Notes: generated from the sequence alone by a model not told the origin. 64,000 nucleotides of DNA from Pararge aegeria (GCF_905163445.1 NC_053197.1:13826001-13890000); one strand, 5' to 3'. Shown: positions 1 to 9,958, counted from the stretch's first letter. Translations and numbers: made by a program.

Positions 1-68
1 AACCGTACCAGTGTGCTACATGCTTAATGAGGTAATTTTATGACTTGTACAATCAATAATAAAAAACC

Positions 69-300
69 TACTCACAGAACAGAACCAACATAGCACTGGT
101 AGCAGGCATAACCACAGGACATTGCCTGTTAATAGACAAACAAGATAGAGATAGATATTAGAAGATCCAGAGTGTGATGAGGTGGAAACCAGATTTCATT
201 TCATTCCTGAATGCCCCATGTACACGCTGGTAAGATGGGAGCTACAAGGTAAAGATAGAATAAGTGAAGAAGACCTAGCAAACCTCTATAGGGGATATTG
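69..300 (+). pseudogene. LINE reverse-transcriptase C-terminal remnant
   Basis: Two adjacent frames read like the region after the RNase H part of a non-LTR retrotransposon polyprotein. The first gives NIALVAGITTGHCLL (about 69-160) and ends in TAG. A shifted frame from 167 gives PECDEVETRFHFIPECPMYT and then QGKDRISEEDLANLYRGY. A 'GHC' block followed by a Cys/His cluster ending 'ECP.Y' is common at the end of I/R1/Jockey-type ORF2 proteins. The frameshift and stop show it is dead. It sits in an intron of the zinc-finger gene. The LINE clade is uncertain. Confidence 0.6.
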
Positions 301-318
301 TGGGGTTCGCATAGAAGC

Positions 319-545
319 AGGCTATACTTTGCGGAAATCCATAATATATTATGAAAATTAAGCTTAATTTGCTATACTCTGCGAACAGCAGCAGAATCTG
401 TATGTTGTAATTTATAATTACTTCAATCCGTATACTCCGCACCAAACAGATCCTCGGCAATGTACCCTCTACGCACGTTTCGCTCCGAATCCGGAGCATC
501 ATGTTCATTGTAAAGTCAACTTAACAATTATTCATTGTAGAGTAA
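319..545 (+). mobile_element. MITE I, left-end copy
   Basis: Begins AGGCTATACTTTGCGG and continues through AAGCTTAATTTGCTATACTC, AACAGATCCTCGGCAATG and CGTTTCGCTCCGAA. The same series recurs at 39253-39410 and 39747-39990, and inverted at 33215-33545 and 62695-62793. The right terminal repeat is absent here, so this copy is truncated. Confidence 0.7.
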
Positions 546-708
546 ATTAAGATTAAAAAATATCAAAAAATAAAAGAAACAAAATAGAATGAGATTTTAA
601 AGAAGAATGTGTAGGTACTTAACTTTTGGGAACCAAATTTAACTAGCTTTGTAGAATTCATTTCTCATTACTATCAGTCATTAAGTTCCAATTAAAATTG
701 TATTCCAG

Positions 709-855
709 ATTCACATGCAAGGACCATTTGAAAAGGCATTACCGCATTCACACTGGCGAGAAACCGTACAAATGCGACATGTGTGATAGGGCCTTTACCC
801 AGAGCAACGACCTCGTCAAACATCGTCGCTCTCATGTAGGAGAAAAAGTGTATAA
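709..855 (+). CDS. C2H2 zinc-finger protein, penultimate coding exon
   Basis: The exon is bounded by acceptor TTCCAG (ending 708) and donor GTAAGT (from 856). Its frame begins with one carried-over base at 709. It encodes the second half of one finger (F-x5-L-x2-H-x3-H, FTCKDHLKRHYRIH), the canonical linker TGEKPYK, and a complete finger with CDMC and HRRSH ligands (F-x5-L spacing correct). It ends in a second linker, VGEKVYK. Tandem C2H2 fingers joined by TGEKP-like linkers are typical of nuclear DNA-binding transcription factors. The first half of the first finger must be in an exon upstream of the window, so the protein is incomplete. The target gene set and ortholog cannot be told from these fingers. 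The exon ends two bases into a codon and matches the phase of the exon at 1575. Confidence 0.95.
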
Positions 856-879
856 GTAAGTTTATTTATTTTTAACCAC

Positions 880-1000
880 CGCCAACCCGCATTGGCACTG
901 CGTGGTGGGTCAATACTTAAAAAAACCCCTCTCCTATGTAATAGGATGTCTGTGCCCAGCAGTGGGACTGTATGTAATAGGCTGATGATGATGAAGATAT
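880..1000 (+). repeat. Repeat tail K (GATGAT-ended), in zinc-finger intron
   Basis: Contains CCAACCCGCATTGGCACTGC, GTGGTGGGT, GCCCAGCAGTGGGACTGTAT and a GCTGATGATGATGAAG tail. The same blocks occur at 18133-18245 and around the hAT insertion at 41101-42507. It looks like the 3' end of a LINE or LINE-mobilised SINE. Confidence 0.65.
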
Positions 1001-1574
1001 CGTGCCTTACAATGTACAAAACTTTATTGATGATAAAACTCGTAAAAACTGAAACGAGCATATTAGCGAGCCATAGAAAAAAAACAAAATGCTTGTTGAA
1101 TATTGTGCTTGGTCAAAAATATGTATGCACCAAAATTATATGAATTTTTCCCAAAATTGTGAGCAGCAGTTTGTGAACAAAGGCCTACAAAAAGATAGTT
1201 AATGTAAGCAAACTTAAGTTGAACTTTTAGACACAGCTGTCCGCGCACGCTTTGATTTTAAAATTTACATATCGTAATTTTTTTTTAAATTTCATTTAAT
1301 ATAAAGTTTAGACAGATTAAATAGATGATTTTATGATGTAACTAGTTAAACTAACTGCTAAAAGTACTGTCAAATTCGTGAAAATTCCGACAGTAATTTC
1401 AATGCGGGGAGACTCAGTAAACGCACTGAATCCCTGGTTTCAGATTTCTTTAAAACATCCCTCATAATGTGACCCCCCCTTTTATATAAAAAAACGAAAG
1501 GTTGCAGAATACTAATTCTTCTTTTACACTATATTTTTCCGTGAGGAGTCTTTGCAATTTATTTTTGTTTCCAG

Positions 1575-1758
1575 ATGCCCCCAATGTACCGAGAGTTTCC
1601 GCCTCAACGTCGAGCTGCGTCAACACATTTCGGAGCACTTTATCTCCTTACAAAGTTCTTTTGCCGTCGGTTCTTGTCCAGTTGACGGAGTTCAGTCGGG
1701 GGGTACAGGCCTCGAGGCTAAGCCCCCTTGTCCAGATGTGACCTCACAAGTTGTGTAG
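1575..1758 (+). CDS. C2H2 zinc-finger protein, last coding exon
   Basis: The acceptor is TTTCCAG ending at 1574. The first base completes the Lys codon left open by the exon ending at 855 (AA+A), so the reading frame is continuous: ...GEKVYK|CPQC. It encodes a final canonical finger (CPQC, F-x5-L, H-ISE-H) and then about 36 residues without fingers, rich in Ser, Gly, Pro and Val, ending TSQVV and TAG at 1756-1758. The terminal finger is the last DNA-contacting unit; the tail has no recognisable domain. An overlapping shifted open frame is a shadow. A polyadenylation signal follows 50 bp after the stop. Confidence 0.95.
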
Positions 1759-1807
1759 CTGGGAAAAAAGAAGAAAAAAGAAAGATTCTTTTAGGGAGTA
1801 AAACACA

Positions 1808-1813
1808 AATAAA
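1808..1813 (+). terminator. Polyadenylation signal AATAAA of the zinc-finger gene
   Basis: A canonical AATAAA lies 50 bp after the TAG stop codon. This would give a short 3' UTR that ends about where the diverged 115-bp tandem array begins. A later AATAAA near 3155 could be an alternative if the array is transcribed. Confidence 0.6.
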
Positions 1814-1823
1814 TTAGTAACGG

Positions 1824-2860
1824 TACCAGTTCCCTTAAAGCCTTGCATATTATATCGATTCAACTTTCGACTCTACTGTAATTAAAGTATGAGCATTATG
1901 TCATGTGAAATTAGGAAACTTTAATATCACGAAAACTTTGTATGCTGTAGTGAATTAAATTTTAATTCGACTAAATATAAAAAATATCAATGTTATGTGA
2001 CATATTGTGAAGTTTTCAATATTATTAATGAATAAAAAAATAAATATACTACGGCAATAAACACATCGCCATCTAGCCCCAAAGTAAGCGTAGCTTGTGT
2101 TATGGGTACTAAGATGACTGATGAATATTTTTATGAATAATATACATAAATACTTAGAATACACATATAAACATTTAGACACTGAAAAACATTCATGCTC
2201 ATCACACAAACATTTTCCAGTAGTGGGAATCGAACCCACGGCCTTGAACTCAGAAAGCAAGGTCGACAAACTGCGCCAATCGGCCGTCGAAAAATATTGT
2301 GCCAGTAATATGGCGGTCGCACACTACAGCGACTCAACGTTCCACTCAACTGAAATTATAGCATTGCAATGTAAGCATTACGTTATGTGGAATAAAGCAA
2401 ACTATTCTATATTTTTGTGCCAGTAGTATATCCTTCGCAGACCATAGCCACTCAATTGCGAATCTAGTGAAATTAAAGTATTGGAATGCAAGCATTATGT
2501 TATGTGACATACAGCTGAGCCTTCAATATTTTGCCAGTAGTATCCCCTTCGCTCATTTATCGACTCAACTCCCGAATGTAAAGCAATGTAATGTCAGCAT
2601 TAGTGACATACTTTAGTAAAGTCCGATATTTGCCTTTAGTATTACCTTTCGCACACCATAGTGTGTCAACTTTTTACTCGACTGAAATGAAAGCATTCGA
2701 ATGTAAGCTTAATGTTATGTGTCATATAGTAAAGTTTTTAATATTTTTGTGCCAGTAAAATGATCGTCGCACACCATAGGGACTCAATTTTCGACTCGAC
2801 TTAACTTAAGCATTTGACCTTGAGTCTTGACATAAAGTCTTATTCGAAGTGTATGTCTCC
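1824..2860. repeat. Diverged tandem array, unit about 115 bp
   Basis: The motif GCCAGTA followed by TCGCACACCATAGCGACTC, TCGACT.GACTGAAATTAAAG and GCATTATGTTATGTGACATA recurs in the same order. Unit starts are at 2301, 2419, 2533, 2632 and 2751 (spacing 118, 114, 99, 119). Two older units precede them (about 1824 and 1932). A SINE A copy (2035-2288) splits the array. Units differ by substitutions and small indels, so the array is old. Its family is not recognised. Confidence 0.85.
2035..2288 (-). mobile_element. SINE A, full-length
   Basis: tRNA-derived SINE on the minus strand. The head reads GACGGCCGATTGGCGCAG (A box) then GGTTCGATTCCCACTACTG (B box). The body ends ATGGCGATGTGTTTATTGCC and the tail is AT-rich TATTTATTTT. 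It is inserted within the 115-bp tandem array. Open frames over it are artefacts of the element. Confidence 0.88.
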
Positions 2861-3199
2861 GATGGAAACACATGCTTTTATTATTGCAAATGGAAGAAAC
2901 CTTATTTGACCCTATGTCAAGCCTAAAAGTAGTGATGTCAATATAATCTTACTGGAAAAGGACACTATTTTTAGCCCTGCCAATTATTTAGTTTAGTAAA
3001 AAATTTTAGTGCAGAATTTTTAATATTACCATGTGTTTAAAGCAGGTTTTTTCAAAACCTTTATTACGAATAAAAAAAATTGTTACAAGTTGTATATTTT
3101 TATAAGTATCTCTTTTGATTGCTGTAATAGTTTATAAATTATAAGGTATTAAAAAATAAAACAGAATTGATGTTAACACTTAATATAGTTTTATTTTTC

Positions 3200-3244
3200 A
3201 ATGAATAAATGAATGAATGAATGGATAAATGATTGAATGAATGT
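3200..3244. repeat. (AATG)n microsatellite
   Basis: Imperfect AATG/AATA tetranucleotide run. The flanking 2861-3400 is AT-rich with no recognisable gene or repeat boundary. Confidence 0.85.
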
Positions 3245-3409
3245 ACCTATACACGTTAATTGTAAACTACAGAAAATATAAAAACATAGAGTAATATGAT
3301 AGAGGGTACAAATAGCTGCTGTTAGAACATAGCAATCTCTTCCGGGCCAACAAAAGCGTAGAACGACATATTGTTCTGTGAGAACGACAGTATTATATAC
3401 TCGCTATAA

Positions 3410-3672
3410 TGTAGTGGTGATAGTAAAGTGGTTATTATTTCGGCTTCCCTTTCGCGGGAACTGAGTTCGAACCCCGAGAACCACCTATTAACTTTTCGAA
3501 GCTATGTGTGTTTTAAGCAATCGAAAATCACTTGTTTTAGCGGTTAAGAACAACATCGTGACACCTAAACGTTCTACATAATGTCGTCAAACGTGTGTGT
3601 GCGTTGACCAATACGCACTTGGCTAGCACGGTGGACTACGATCTCAACCCTTCTTTGTCTGAGAATTCTCAG
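3410..3672 (+). mobile_element. SINE B, diverged copy
   Basis: The head is a damaged A box (GTGGTGATAGTAAAGTGG) followed by B box GAGTTCGAACCCC. The body includes GTGTGTTTTAAGCAA, TCACTTGTTTTAGCGGT and GCACGGTGGACTACGATCT. Compared with the copy at 21821-22123 it is heavily mutated and lacks the GAT tail. Confidence 0.7.
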
Positions 3673-4045
3673 GGTATCTTTCAGTTCTAGTCAAACGAAA
3701 GCCAAGGAAGTGAAGACCAGCAGGGCTACGTTTCGCTCCACGAGATAATAATTATGTCTATCCGTTTACTCGTCTTATTTAAAAGACAGGTCGAGAAAAT
3801 AGTAGACAGTTATCACAGACGAAATTGAGTTTTATTAATTGTCGACTAAGTTCTTATCGTTTGATATGGTCAATACAGACTATTTACAACTCTACGTTGA
3901 ATGGCATAAGATTGAATTGTATCAATTCAAGTTTTTGCTCTTTTTTAGATCTGTAAGCTTTAATATCCTGCATCTATGAGACTAAAACAAATGTCGAACT
4001 CAGCGAGAGCCACATCGTTTCTAAATAATACTTCGGACATATTTA

Positions 4046-4157
4046 TGAGTCCACCATTCCGCACTGGCACAGCGTGGTGGATTACGGCCTAAAACCCATC
4101 TCATTCTGGGGAGGAGATCCGTGCATTTTAGTTGGCTGGCAAGGGGTTGATATGGGT
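4046..4157 (+). mobile_element. SINE B, 3' fragment
   Basis: Matches the SINE B 3' half: AGTCCACCATTCCGCACTGG, AGCGTGGTGGATTACGGCC, CATCTCATTCTGGGGAGGAG, then GGGGTTGATATGGG. The 5' half is missing. The open frame running across it to 4397 is chance. Confidence 0.75.
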
Positions 4158-4517
4158 CATGTGTCTTTTTCACGTACTGTTCGATCGGTCCTATATAAAT
4201 ATCAATACCTGCTGGCTGCCAGGCTAATAGTTGCGCAGGCGCAATTTTTTATATGTATTTTTCTCACGCAATTGTGTACATTACCAAGACGCTATTGTGA
4301 TCTCATTATGTATTTTAGAGTCAGTATTTTGTCCTTATGCGCGGAAAACATGGAAAAAGTAAACAATGGAATTAGTATTGTTTTGTCAAATGACTAATGA
4401 GACACGTAGGTACTTAAATTTACTTGTATCGAAACGTACGTTCGCGCCATATTTTTAATGTGTAGTAGAGTACAGATCTCACGATTTTGGCTGGCCTGAT
4501 TTTTTTATATAGTAATA

Positions 4518-4745
4518 ATTGACGGACCAAACAGAAATCCCACTTGATGGTTAGTGAAAACCATCGGCTGTAAACAGGGCAACACTTTGCAGGGCATGCA
4601 AGGAGTACGTTCTGTAACGTGCCACCGTCGGTCCATCAACCTTAGACATAGGTGCCTGTAATTACCACGGCACGCTGGCCTTTCAGACGGGGATACAGCT
4701 TTGCGACAATACTGCTTACTTTCTCGGACGAGCTGTCATGAAAAG
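4518..4745 (+). mobile_element. Repeat D copy
   Basis: Begins TTGACGGACCAAACAGAAAT, continues GGTTAGTGAAAACCATCG, GTCCATCAACCTTAGAC and TAGGTGCCTGTAATTACC, and ends CTCGGACGAGCTGTCATGAAA. It is the most continuous + strand copy of this family in the window. Other copies are at 27108-28270 (split) and 61165-61385. Confidence 0.7.
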
Positions 4746-4857
4746 CGCACTAAGAACTACTTATAATGTATGTCCAAAGTAACATTTTCTACCTACATTT
4801 ACTTATTAGATCGTGTAAAAGTTAATCACGGTTTATATGGGATAGAAGGAGCGCAAC

Positions 4858-4900
4858 CAGTGGCGTGCACTGGGTTTCTTACCAGGGTATATACCAGTCA
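4858..4900. mobile_element. MITE E, left-end fragment
   Basis: CAGTGGCGTGCACTGGGTTT matches the left end of the intact MITE E at 12489-12620. No matching right end (CGCCACTG) follows. Confidence 0.55.
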
Positions 4901-5030
4901 AGCGATCGTCTATAGAAAAATAACTGTACTGCCATAGATGGCGCTCTTTGCGTAGTTACCATATAAATCGTAGTTAATCGCAGTCACTTTGAAGTTGACT
5001 GGTCTGAAGTTGATGCCTATATGTTGACGA

Positions 5031-5220
5031 CCTCCTTGGCGCAATGGTGAAGCGCTGTGGTTTGTAAGTATGCAGTCTTGGTTTGATTCCCGAATGAATT
5101 TTCAATGGTCCGGTCTGGTGGGAGGCTACACCGTTGGCCTACCTACCCTACCGACATACACGTGCTGCGTGGAATCCAATACAACGTAGAAGTGCCAACT
5201 TATGGTTGAATAAATAAAAA
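5031..5220 (+). mobile_element. SINE C copy
   Basis: tRNA-like head with A box TTGGCGCAATGGTGAAGCG and B box TTGGTTTGATTCCC, then GGTCTGGTGGGAGGCTAC and an AATAAATAAAAA tail. The body is related to the copies at 28611-28876 and 36170-36470. It is a SINE rather than a tRNA gene because the acceptor stem does not close. Confidence 0.7.
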
Positions 5221-5686
5221 CCGTTCAAGCATGTATCGCGCACAATGTCACCATTGAATAATGAATTATAGTGTGTGGGTTTATATCCGAACTGGTTAAC
5301 CAGCTATAATATCTTTGCTGACATCACTAGTATGTGCGCCCCGAAAAACGAGTAATTAACTCTACCCATTAGGTACTTACTTGTATTTATTTCATATGGC
5401 GAAATTATTGCTCCTCAGGTGAGAGTGCAGCCAAAGACTTCCTTTACATTGGAGTATATCTACCTATATCTACTAATAAATTTCCAATTCTTCCAATCTT
5501 TTGAAGATGTTTCTATTACATTAAACGTTATTACAGTTTGGTGGCAAATTTTACCTTTTTAACGCATAATTTTAGTAAATTCTATCATTCTAATGCAATT
5601 TTGAGGCTGTTCTGCTGTGCTGTTCTTACTTCTTATCCGTGCATATGGTGCATGCAGACAGCAAACTCTTAACTCCATCTTACTAG

Positions 5687-6122
5687 TATGGAGGGTAGAG
5701 GTAAGGAGAGTCATCTGTGTATATGAAAAAGTGTCGTCAAAATGTATTAAATTAGGATGGCGCCACATTTGCATCAGGGTAACTCTTAAAAGAAGCGCCA
5801 AATATAAATATTGTTAGAGTAGGCTTGAAAAATAAACAAGGAAGTATGGAGATACAAGGAAGTAAGGTTATATTTACCACAATATTGTGTACAACGTAAG
5901 TTGTTGAAATTCTCAATAATTAACTACTTTAGTCGATAATTATATTAAATTTTTTAACTCGGCATACTTCAATTCATCTACGATTGCTATATTCATACCA
6001 TACCCTGTGCATCCACCAGCGCCATTGTGGAGGATTTTTGAACTGTTATTTAGCGCAACAACTGGACACTTTTTCAACTTTTCTCCCATATAAGATGACT
6101 CTCCTTACCTCTACCCTCCATA
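5687..6122. mobile_element. 436-bp TIR element with 8-bp target duplication
   Basis: The left end TATGGAGGGTAGAGGTAAGG (to 5715) is matched perfectly over 29 bp by the inverted right end (6094-6122), with weaker pairing further in (AAAAGTGT). The element is flanked by CTTACTAG at 5679-5686 and again at 6123-6130. No transposase frame is inside, so it is non-autonomous. An 8-bp duplication suits hAT, P or Merlin superfamilies, but the TATGGAGGG terminus does not match the usual hAT CAG start. Perfect ends suggest recent insertion. Confidence 0.85.
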
Positions 6123-6393
6123 CTTACTAGATACTGTTGGTATATACTCTATGGTCGGGACCATAGATATATACTTAATTGACGCCGTTGGTCGTGACAG
6201 ATCGGCTTGTGTAAAGGAATCTTAAGAACGGGGAGTGTGGAAATTCATAAAAAGACCTGTTTGAGATGATGACGATAACATTCATTGGAAAATGTCCAAA
6301 CCTCATAAATCAAAGATGTGCCGATAGCAAATTCGTTGCGAAACTGTCCACCACAGAGTAATATTCTGTATCTAGCTAACTATACTCGTAGGT

Positions 6394-6465
6394 ACCCGCG
6401 CTATTAAAGAATAGATTCGGACTATCTTTCGCAGAATATACCTAAGGCGTGCGACATTGTGATTA
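6394..6465. mobile_element. MITE G, partial copy
   Basis: ACCCGCGCTATTAAAGAATA and the CTATCTTTCGCAGAATATA block match the near-complete copy at 7551-7684. The right half is missing. Confidence 0.6.
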
Positions 6466-6477
6466 AAAATATTATCT

Positions 6478-6720
6478 TCTCCCACAGCTTTATCAACTCT
6501 CAGAGCACTGAAGTAGAAATAATATAAAAATAATATATGTGTAATAATAAACGGGAATAAAATTCTATTCCATGTCGCCGTGCTTTAGCATGTGGATACG
6601 TTAAATATATCCTGTCAGGGGATATAATCGGGGGATATAACTTTTGTCTCCAGCTGCCTTTGCCAGCAGCAGGAGACAAAAGTTCTTACATATCCCAGCA
6701 GGCCCGCAGGGGATATGGAA
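6478..6720. repeat. Repeat H copy with internal hairpin
   Basis: Shares CTCCCACAGCTT, GTAGAAATAATATAAAAATA, ATTCTATTCCATG and CAGGGGAT with 37265-37475. An internal inverted repeat pairs AACTTTTGTCTCC (from 6639) with GGAGACAAAAGTT (to 6682). The overlapping 139-codon minus frame spans several repeats and is not a gene. Confidence 0.55.
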
Positions 6721-6739
6721 GTTATAAATATTAAAGCGA

Positions 6740-6855
6740 TATCTAGCCCTAATCGATTTCTACGGGCCATTTTCAAACGCGGAATGGCTTGGAAATAAGT
6801 TGTTGTCAGTATGGCGGTAACTAGCCGCGGCCGAAGTACAGGCCGAAGCCTCCTA
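6740..6855 (-). mobile_element. SINE C fragment
   Basis: GGCGGTAACTAGCCGCGGCC followed by GAAGCCTCCTAC is the inverted mid-body of SINE C (same block at 28741-28765). Head and tail are missing. Confidence 0.5.
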
Positions 6856-6899
6856 CAAAGAAGAAGGCTGCTATAATTTGATAACATTTCTTGTAACGT

Positions 6900-6985
6900 C
6901 ATGAATGAATGAATGAATACACTTTTATTGTACACCAAAGAAAAAAAGTAGTTACAGAGATATAAATACATATCAAGAGAGTACA
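6900..6985 (-). mobile_element. LINE P 3' end with (ATTC)n tail
   Basis: Reading the minus strand gives CTTTGGTGTACAATAAAAGT followed by ATTCATTCATTCATTCATG. The same tail is at 31795-31870 on the + strand. It contains an AATAAA-type signal. Confidence 0.7.
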
Positions 6986-6987
6986 AT

Positions 6988-7043
6988 TTGGTCTTCATCA
7001 TCACTTCGACCGATAAAAGTCCACTTGTCGGCATAGGTCTTTT
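6988..7043 (-). mobile_element. RTE-like LINE 3' tail fragment
   Basis: The minus strand reads GACCTATGCCGACAAGTGGA, TCGGTCGAAGTGATGATGA. This is the degenerate form of the GACCTATGTCCAGTAGTGG...GATGATGATG tail seen at 25915-25970. Confidence 0.55.
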
Positions 7044-7550
7044 AGAGATTTAATGAACGAATTTTTGTTATTTTAATTTTTTAATAACTATAGACCAGGG
7101 CTTGACGAAAATAAACCCCTTAGAAAGCAATGATGAGGTCTAGGTTGGAGCACGCTTATCTAGAAAATGGCTGTTTACTTTTGCCTTGTAGGAGGTACCT
7201 ACTGAAGTTACACGTGGCCGGAAACAAAGGAATTGGTTCGCGGAACAAATTTTTTTGAACTTATTTTGTTTCGTTTCGCCAAAAGTATAACTTCCTACGC
7301 GTCTACTTACATACGCACACACGCTGTTTTTCACCCTACTTATTAGACTATAAAGAGTCATTTAAACGTTTACATAAGTTCTAATCTGTTAGAAAGGTGC
7401 ATTCCGTTGATTATAACGATAGCAACGGACGTACGTGAGCAGTGCGGACGCCGCCGCGCGACTTGTGGAGTGTTATTTATTACAACTATTATTATAAAGT
7501 ATACACTTTCGCTATCGCTAGACAATTTATAATAACAACCTTTAGGTATA

Positions 7551-7684
7551 ACCCGAGCTATTAAAGAATATAATTTGTAAAAAGGCGGCCGATTTAGTGC
7601 TATCTCTTTCGCACAATATAGGGGTGAACAAATATTGTGTGAATGTCTGCCGCCTTTTAAAGATATTCTTTATTAGCGCGGGTT
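7551..7684. mobile_element. MITE G, near-complete foldback copy
   Basis: The left end ACCCGAGCTATTAAAGAATA pairs with the right end TATTCTTTATTAGCGCGGGT with few mismatches. Pairing continues inward through AAAGGCGGC/GCCGCCTTT, giving arms of about 40 bp. No coding capacity. Target duplication not clear. Confidence 0.75.
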
Positions 7685-8005
7685 TTGAACGGTGTGAGAT
7701 TTTATTCTATCTATTTTAACAATATGGCACTCCTTCGATACCATATTAATCGAAGTTAACTTTCACGAGATCGAATAAGTAAACGTAGGTAGAAAATCTC
7801 ACACTTGGCACTTAGAGGTCTCCCTATTAATATAAACAAGGAATACAAGGAATACGGATATCCAAAGTCAAATTATCGTATTTTTTATATAAAATAATAA
7901 ATGATGCACATATTAAATTTGGTTAAGTTTATGAGTTGTTTATCTGCGCCTGCGCAACCATGAGCTTGAAAAGCATATAGGACATCGATATTTATGACGC
8001 GCCAT

Positions 8006-8402
8006 ATACAACGTGTAACCGAATTACGAAAACTGTTGGGTTAGTGCATATGTATATTTCATAAGGGATCAACCTGTTAAAATATTAAATCAAAAGAAGC
8101 ATATTTATTTTTCTATACAAACTAATTCAAAACATTTTAAGTGTTTACTTGCCAACCCTATTGAAGATAAAAGACCGACGCGCATAAGTGCAACAAGTGG
8201 CAGGAATCACTTGATTTGAATTTAGCATGTGATGCTGGCTGTAGCTGCTGCTGTACTGAAACAAACAGTTTCAGTAAACACTATGTCAGTGGTTTACTTA
8301 GAAACCATTAGCGTTCCGTTCACAGATAAGTCTCAGAGACAGCAAATAATGTGCCGTTAAAGCCTGTGAAGTATTATTTCGGTTTTCATTTACATGTTGT
8401 AT
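8006..8402 (+). mobile_element. MITE F copy 1
   Basis: The left end ATACAACGTGTAACCGAATT and the right end TTACATGTTGTAT are imperfect inverted repeats. Internal landmarks are CTATTGAAGATAAAAGACCG, GTCTCAGAGACAG and GCCTGTGAAGTATTATTTCG. Three other copies are at 22935-23300, 48367-48612 and 52318-52709. Confidence 0.78.
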
Positions 8403-8497
8403 TAGTCCGAAGCATTGAAAACACATCAACTTCCATTTCAATTTTGAAAAACGAAGGCATAAACTGCGCACTACAATACATTTTTTAACTGTTATGT

Positions 8498-8580
8498 ATG
8501 CATAATATAACACTTTTATTGTACACAACAGAAAAAAATATAACAGAAAAGATATGTAAAAGTAAAAACATACATACATT
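8498..8580 (-). mobile_element. LINE P-like 3' end fragment
   Basis: ATAACACTTTTATTGTACAC followed by an A-rich stretch, read on the minus strand, matches the LINE P tail (TGTACAATAAAAGT) at 6900-6985. The (ATTC)n tail is lost. Confidence 0.5.
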
Positions 8581-8802
8581 GCAGGAAGTATGTAGTTAGT
8601 AAGATAAATTAAAAGAACTTAAGTGCACCTTTCTAACAAATTCTTACTTACTTATCTAACTAATGGTTTAAATTTGATTCATTTTTATTAGGTTTCGTTG
8701 CAAAATCAGCCAGTTATTTTTTTGTTCTATAGTTAAAAATATTGTATGTAGTTTTGAGTCATGATTAATGACTCTCAGGTTTATTTTGTATTATTAGTTT
8801 TA

Positions 8803-8900
8803 AGTGCAATACACTTCGCAGGGCATGCACGGAACACGTCGTTCAAAATGTCCCCTCTGTTTCTTGAAATTACACCGGCAACCATAATATTTTAGTAAAT
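8803..8900 (+). mobile_element. Repeat D fragment
   Basis: CACTTCGCAGGGCATGCACG, then AACACGTCGTTCAAAATGTC and GAAATTACACCGGCAACC match the middle of repeat D (compare 4590-4680). Confidence 0.5.
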
Positions 8901-9607
8901 ATATTAAAGCAGTATAGAAATTACGAACGCACGTTTGAAGCACATAGATGCATGTACCGAAAAGGCCTAAAAGCTAGTACCCCCGACTAAAATCCTGCGA
9001 TAATAGCTTTGGGACCTCGTCGGTGCGTGCATATGTGTGAGTGAGCCGTTTCGAACGTTTGTTCGTAGACGTAGTTGTTCTACGCTGCATATTGCTGTTA
9101 TATATTTACTGTGCTAACATTGGCGTACCCAGCTTCTGGTCTAAGGGGACATTTTTTTAGGTTATCCATCAATCATTCGCGGCTGTTTTCTGAATTTTTT
9201 TAGAGGGTATAATCGATACTCAAGCCAAAACGATATATTTTTTGAATTTTTGTGTGTCTGTCTGTATCTTGGCTGGCAGATGTGGCGCGCCATGTGTGCT
9301 AATGCTGCTTGCTTTTTGTTCTCCGGGCCAGCTCTGCCATAATTCTACTACTACAATTAGGTGGCTTAAGAATAACATTAGTAGAACACTACCTTATACC
9401 TGAAGTCCTCTTGTAACTACATACTAATTGAAAAGAATGGTAAGTATTTATGAATCTGTATTTCTCAACAGATATAAGGAAAAATAGATGACTGATTAAC
9501 TAAAGTTAAAACTATTACTTACATAATTCAAGCACTAAGCGTACAGGTACCATATAAGGTTTTAAAATGCTTAGCCCTATTGACTCCTGAGGCAATATTA
9601 GTTTGGC

Positions 9608-9958
9608 GGTGTGATGACTTACGGAACTGAGACATGGTCGCTAACTATGGGCCTCATAAGAAGGCTCAGAGTCACTCAGCGGGCGGTGGAGAGAGCTATG
9701 CTAGGAGTATCTCTACGTGATCAATTCCGAAATGAGGAGATCCGTAGAAGAACTAGAGTTACCGACATAGCTCAGCGAGTCGCGACGCTGAAGTGGCAAT
9801 GGGCAGGGCACATAGCTCGGAGAACCGACGGACGTTGGAGTCTTAAGGTGCTGGAATGGCGTCCCCGCACCGGTAAACGCAGCGTAGGTCGGCCCCCAAC
9901 GAGGTGGATAGATGAAATCAGGCGAGTCGCTGGAGGCAAGCGGCCCAGGACCATGTAA
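9608..9958 (+). pseudogene. RTE-like LINE, ORF C-terminus
   Basis: An uninterrupted frame of 117 codons reads VMTYGTETWSLTMG, then RAVERAMLGVSLRDQ, TDIAQRVATLKWQWAGHIAR, VLEWRPRTGKRSVGRPPTRW and a stop. This block (Y-G-x-E-T-W, ...A.RAML..SLRD, KWQWAGHI.RR, GRP..RW) is the conserved extreme C-terminus of RTE-type non-LTR retrotransposon reverse transcriptases. The catalytic RT domain and endonuclease are absent, so it is a 5'-truncated insertion that happens to remain open. A 3' tail follows. Confidence 0.88.

Noticed and set aside
1502..1741. Frame shifted relative to the last zinc-finger exon
   Set aside because: It lacks Cys/His ligands; the other frame carries a complete C2H2 finger continuous with the upstream exon.
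1955..2426. About 100-codon frames on both strands
   Set aside because: They coincide with SINE A and the tandem array; similar frames occur over other SINE A copies.
4074..4397. 107-codon + frame
   Set aside because: It starts within a SINE B fragment and has no conserved motif or splice context.
6615..7034. 139-codon minus-strand open frame
   Set aside because: It runs through repeat H, a SINE C fragment and LINE tails, with no domain; chance reading of repeats.
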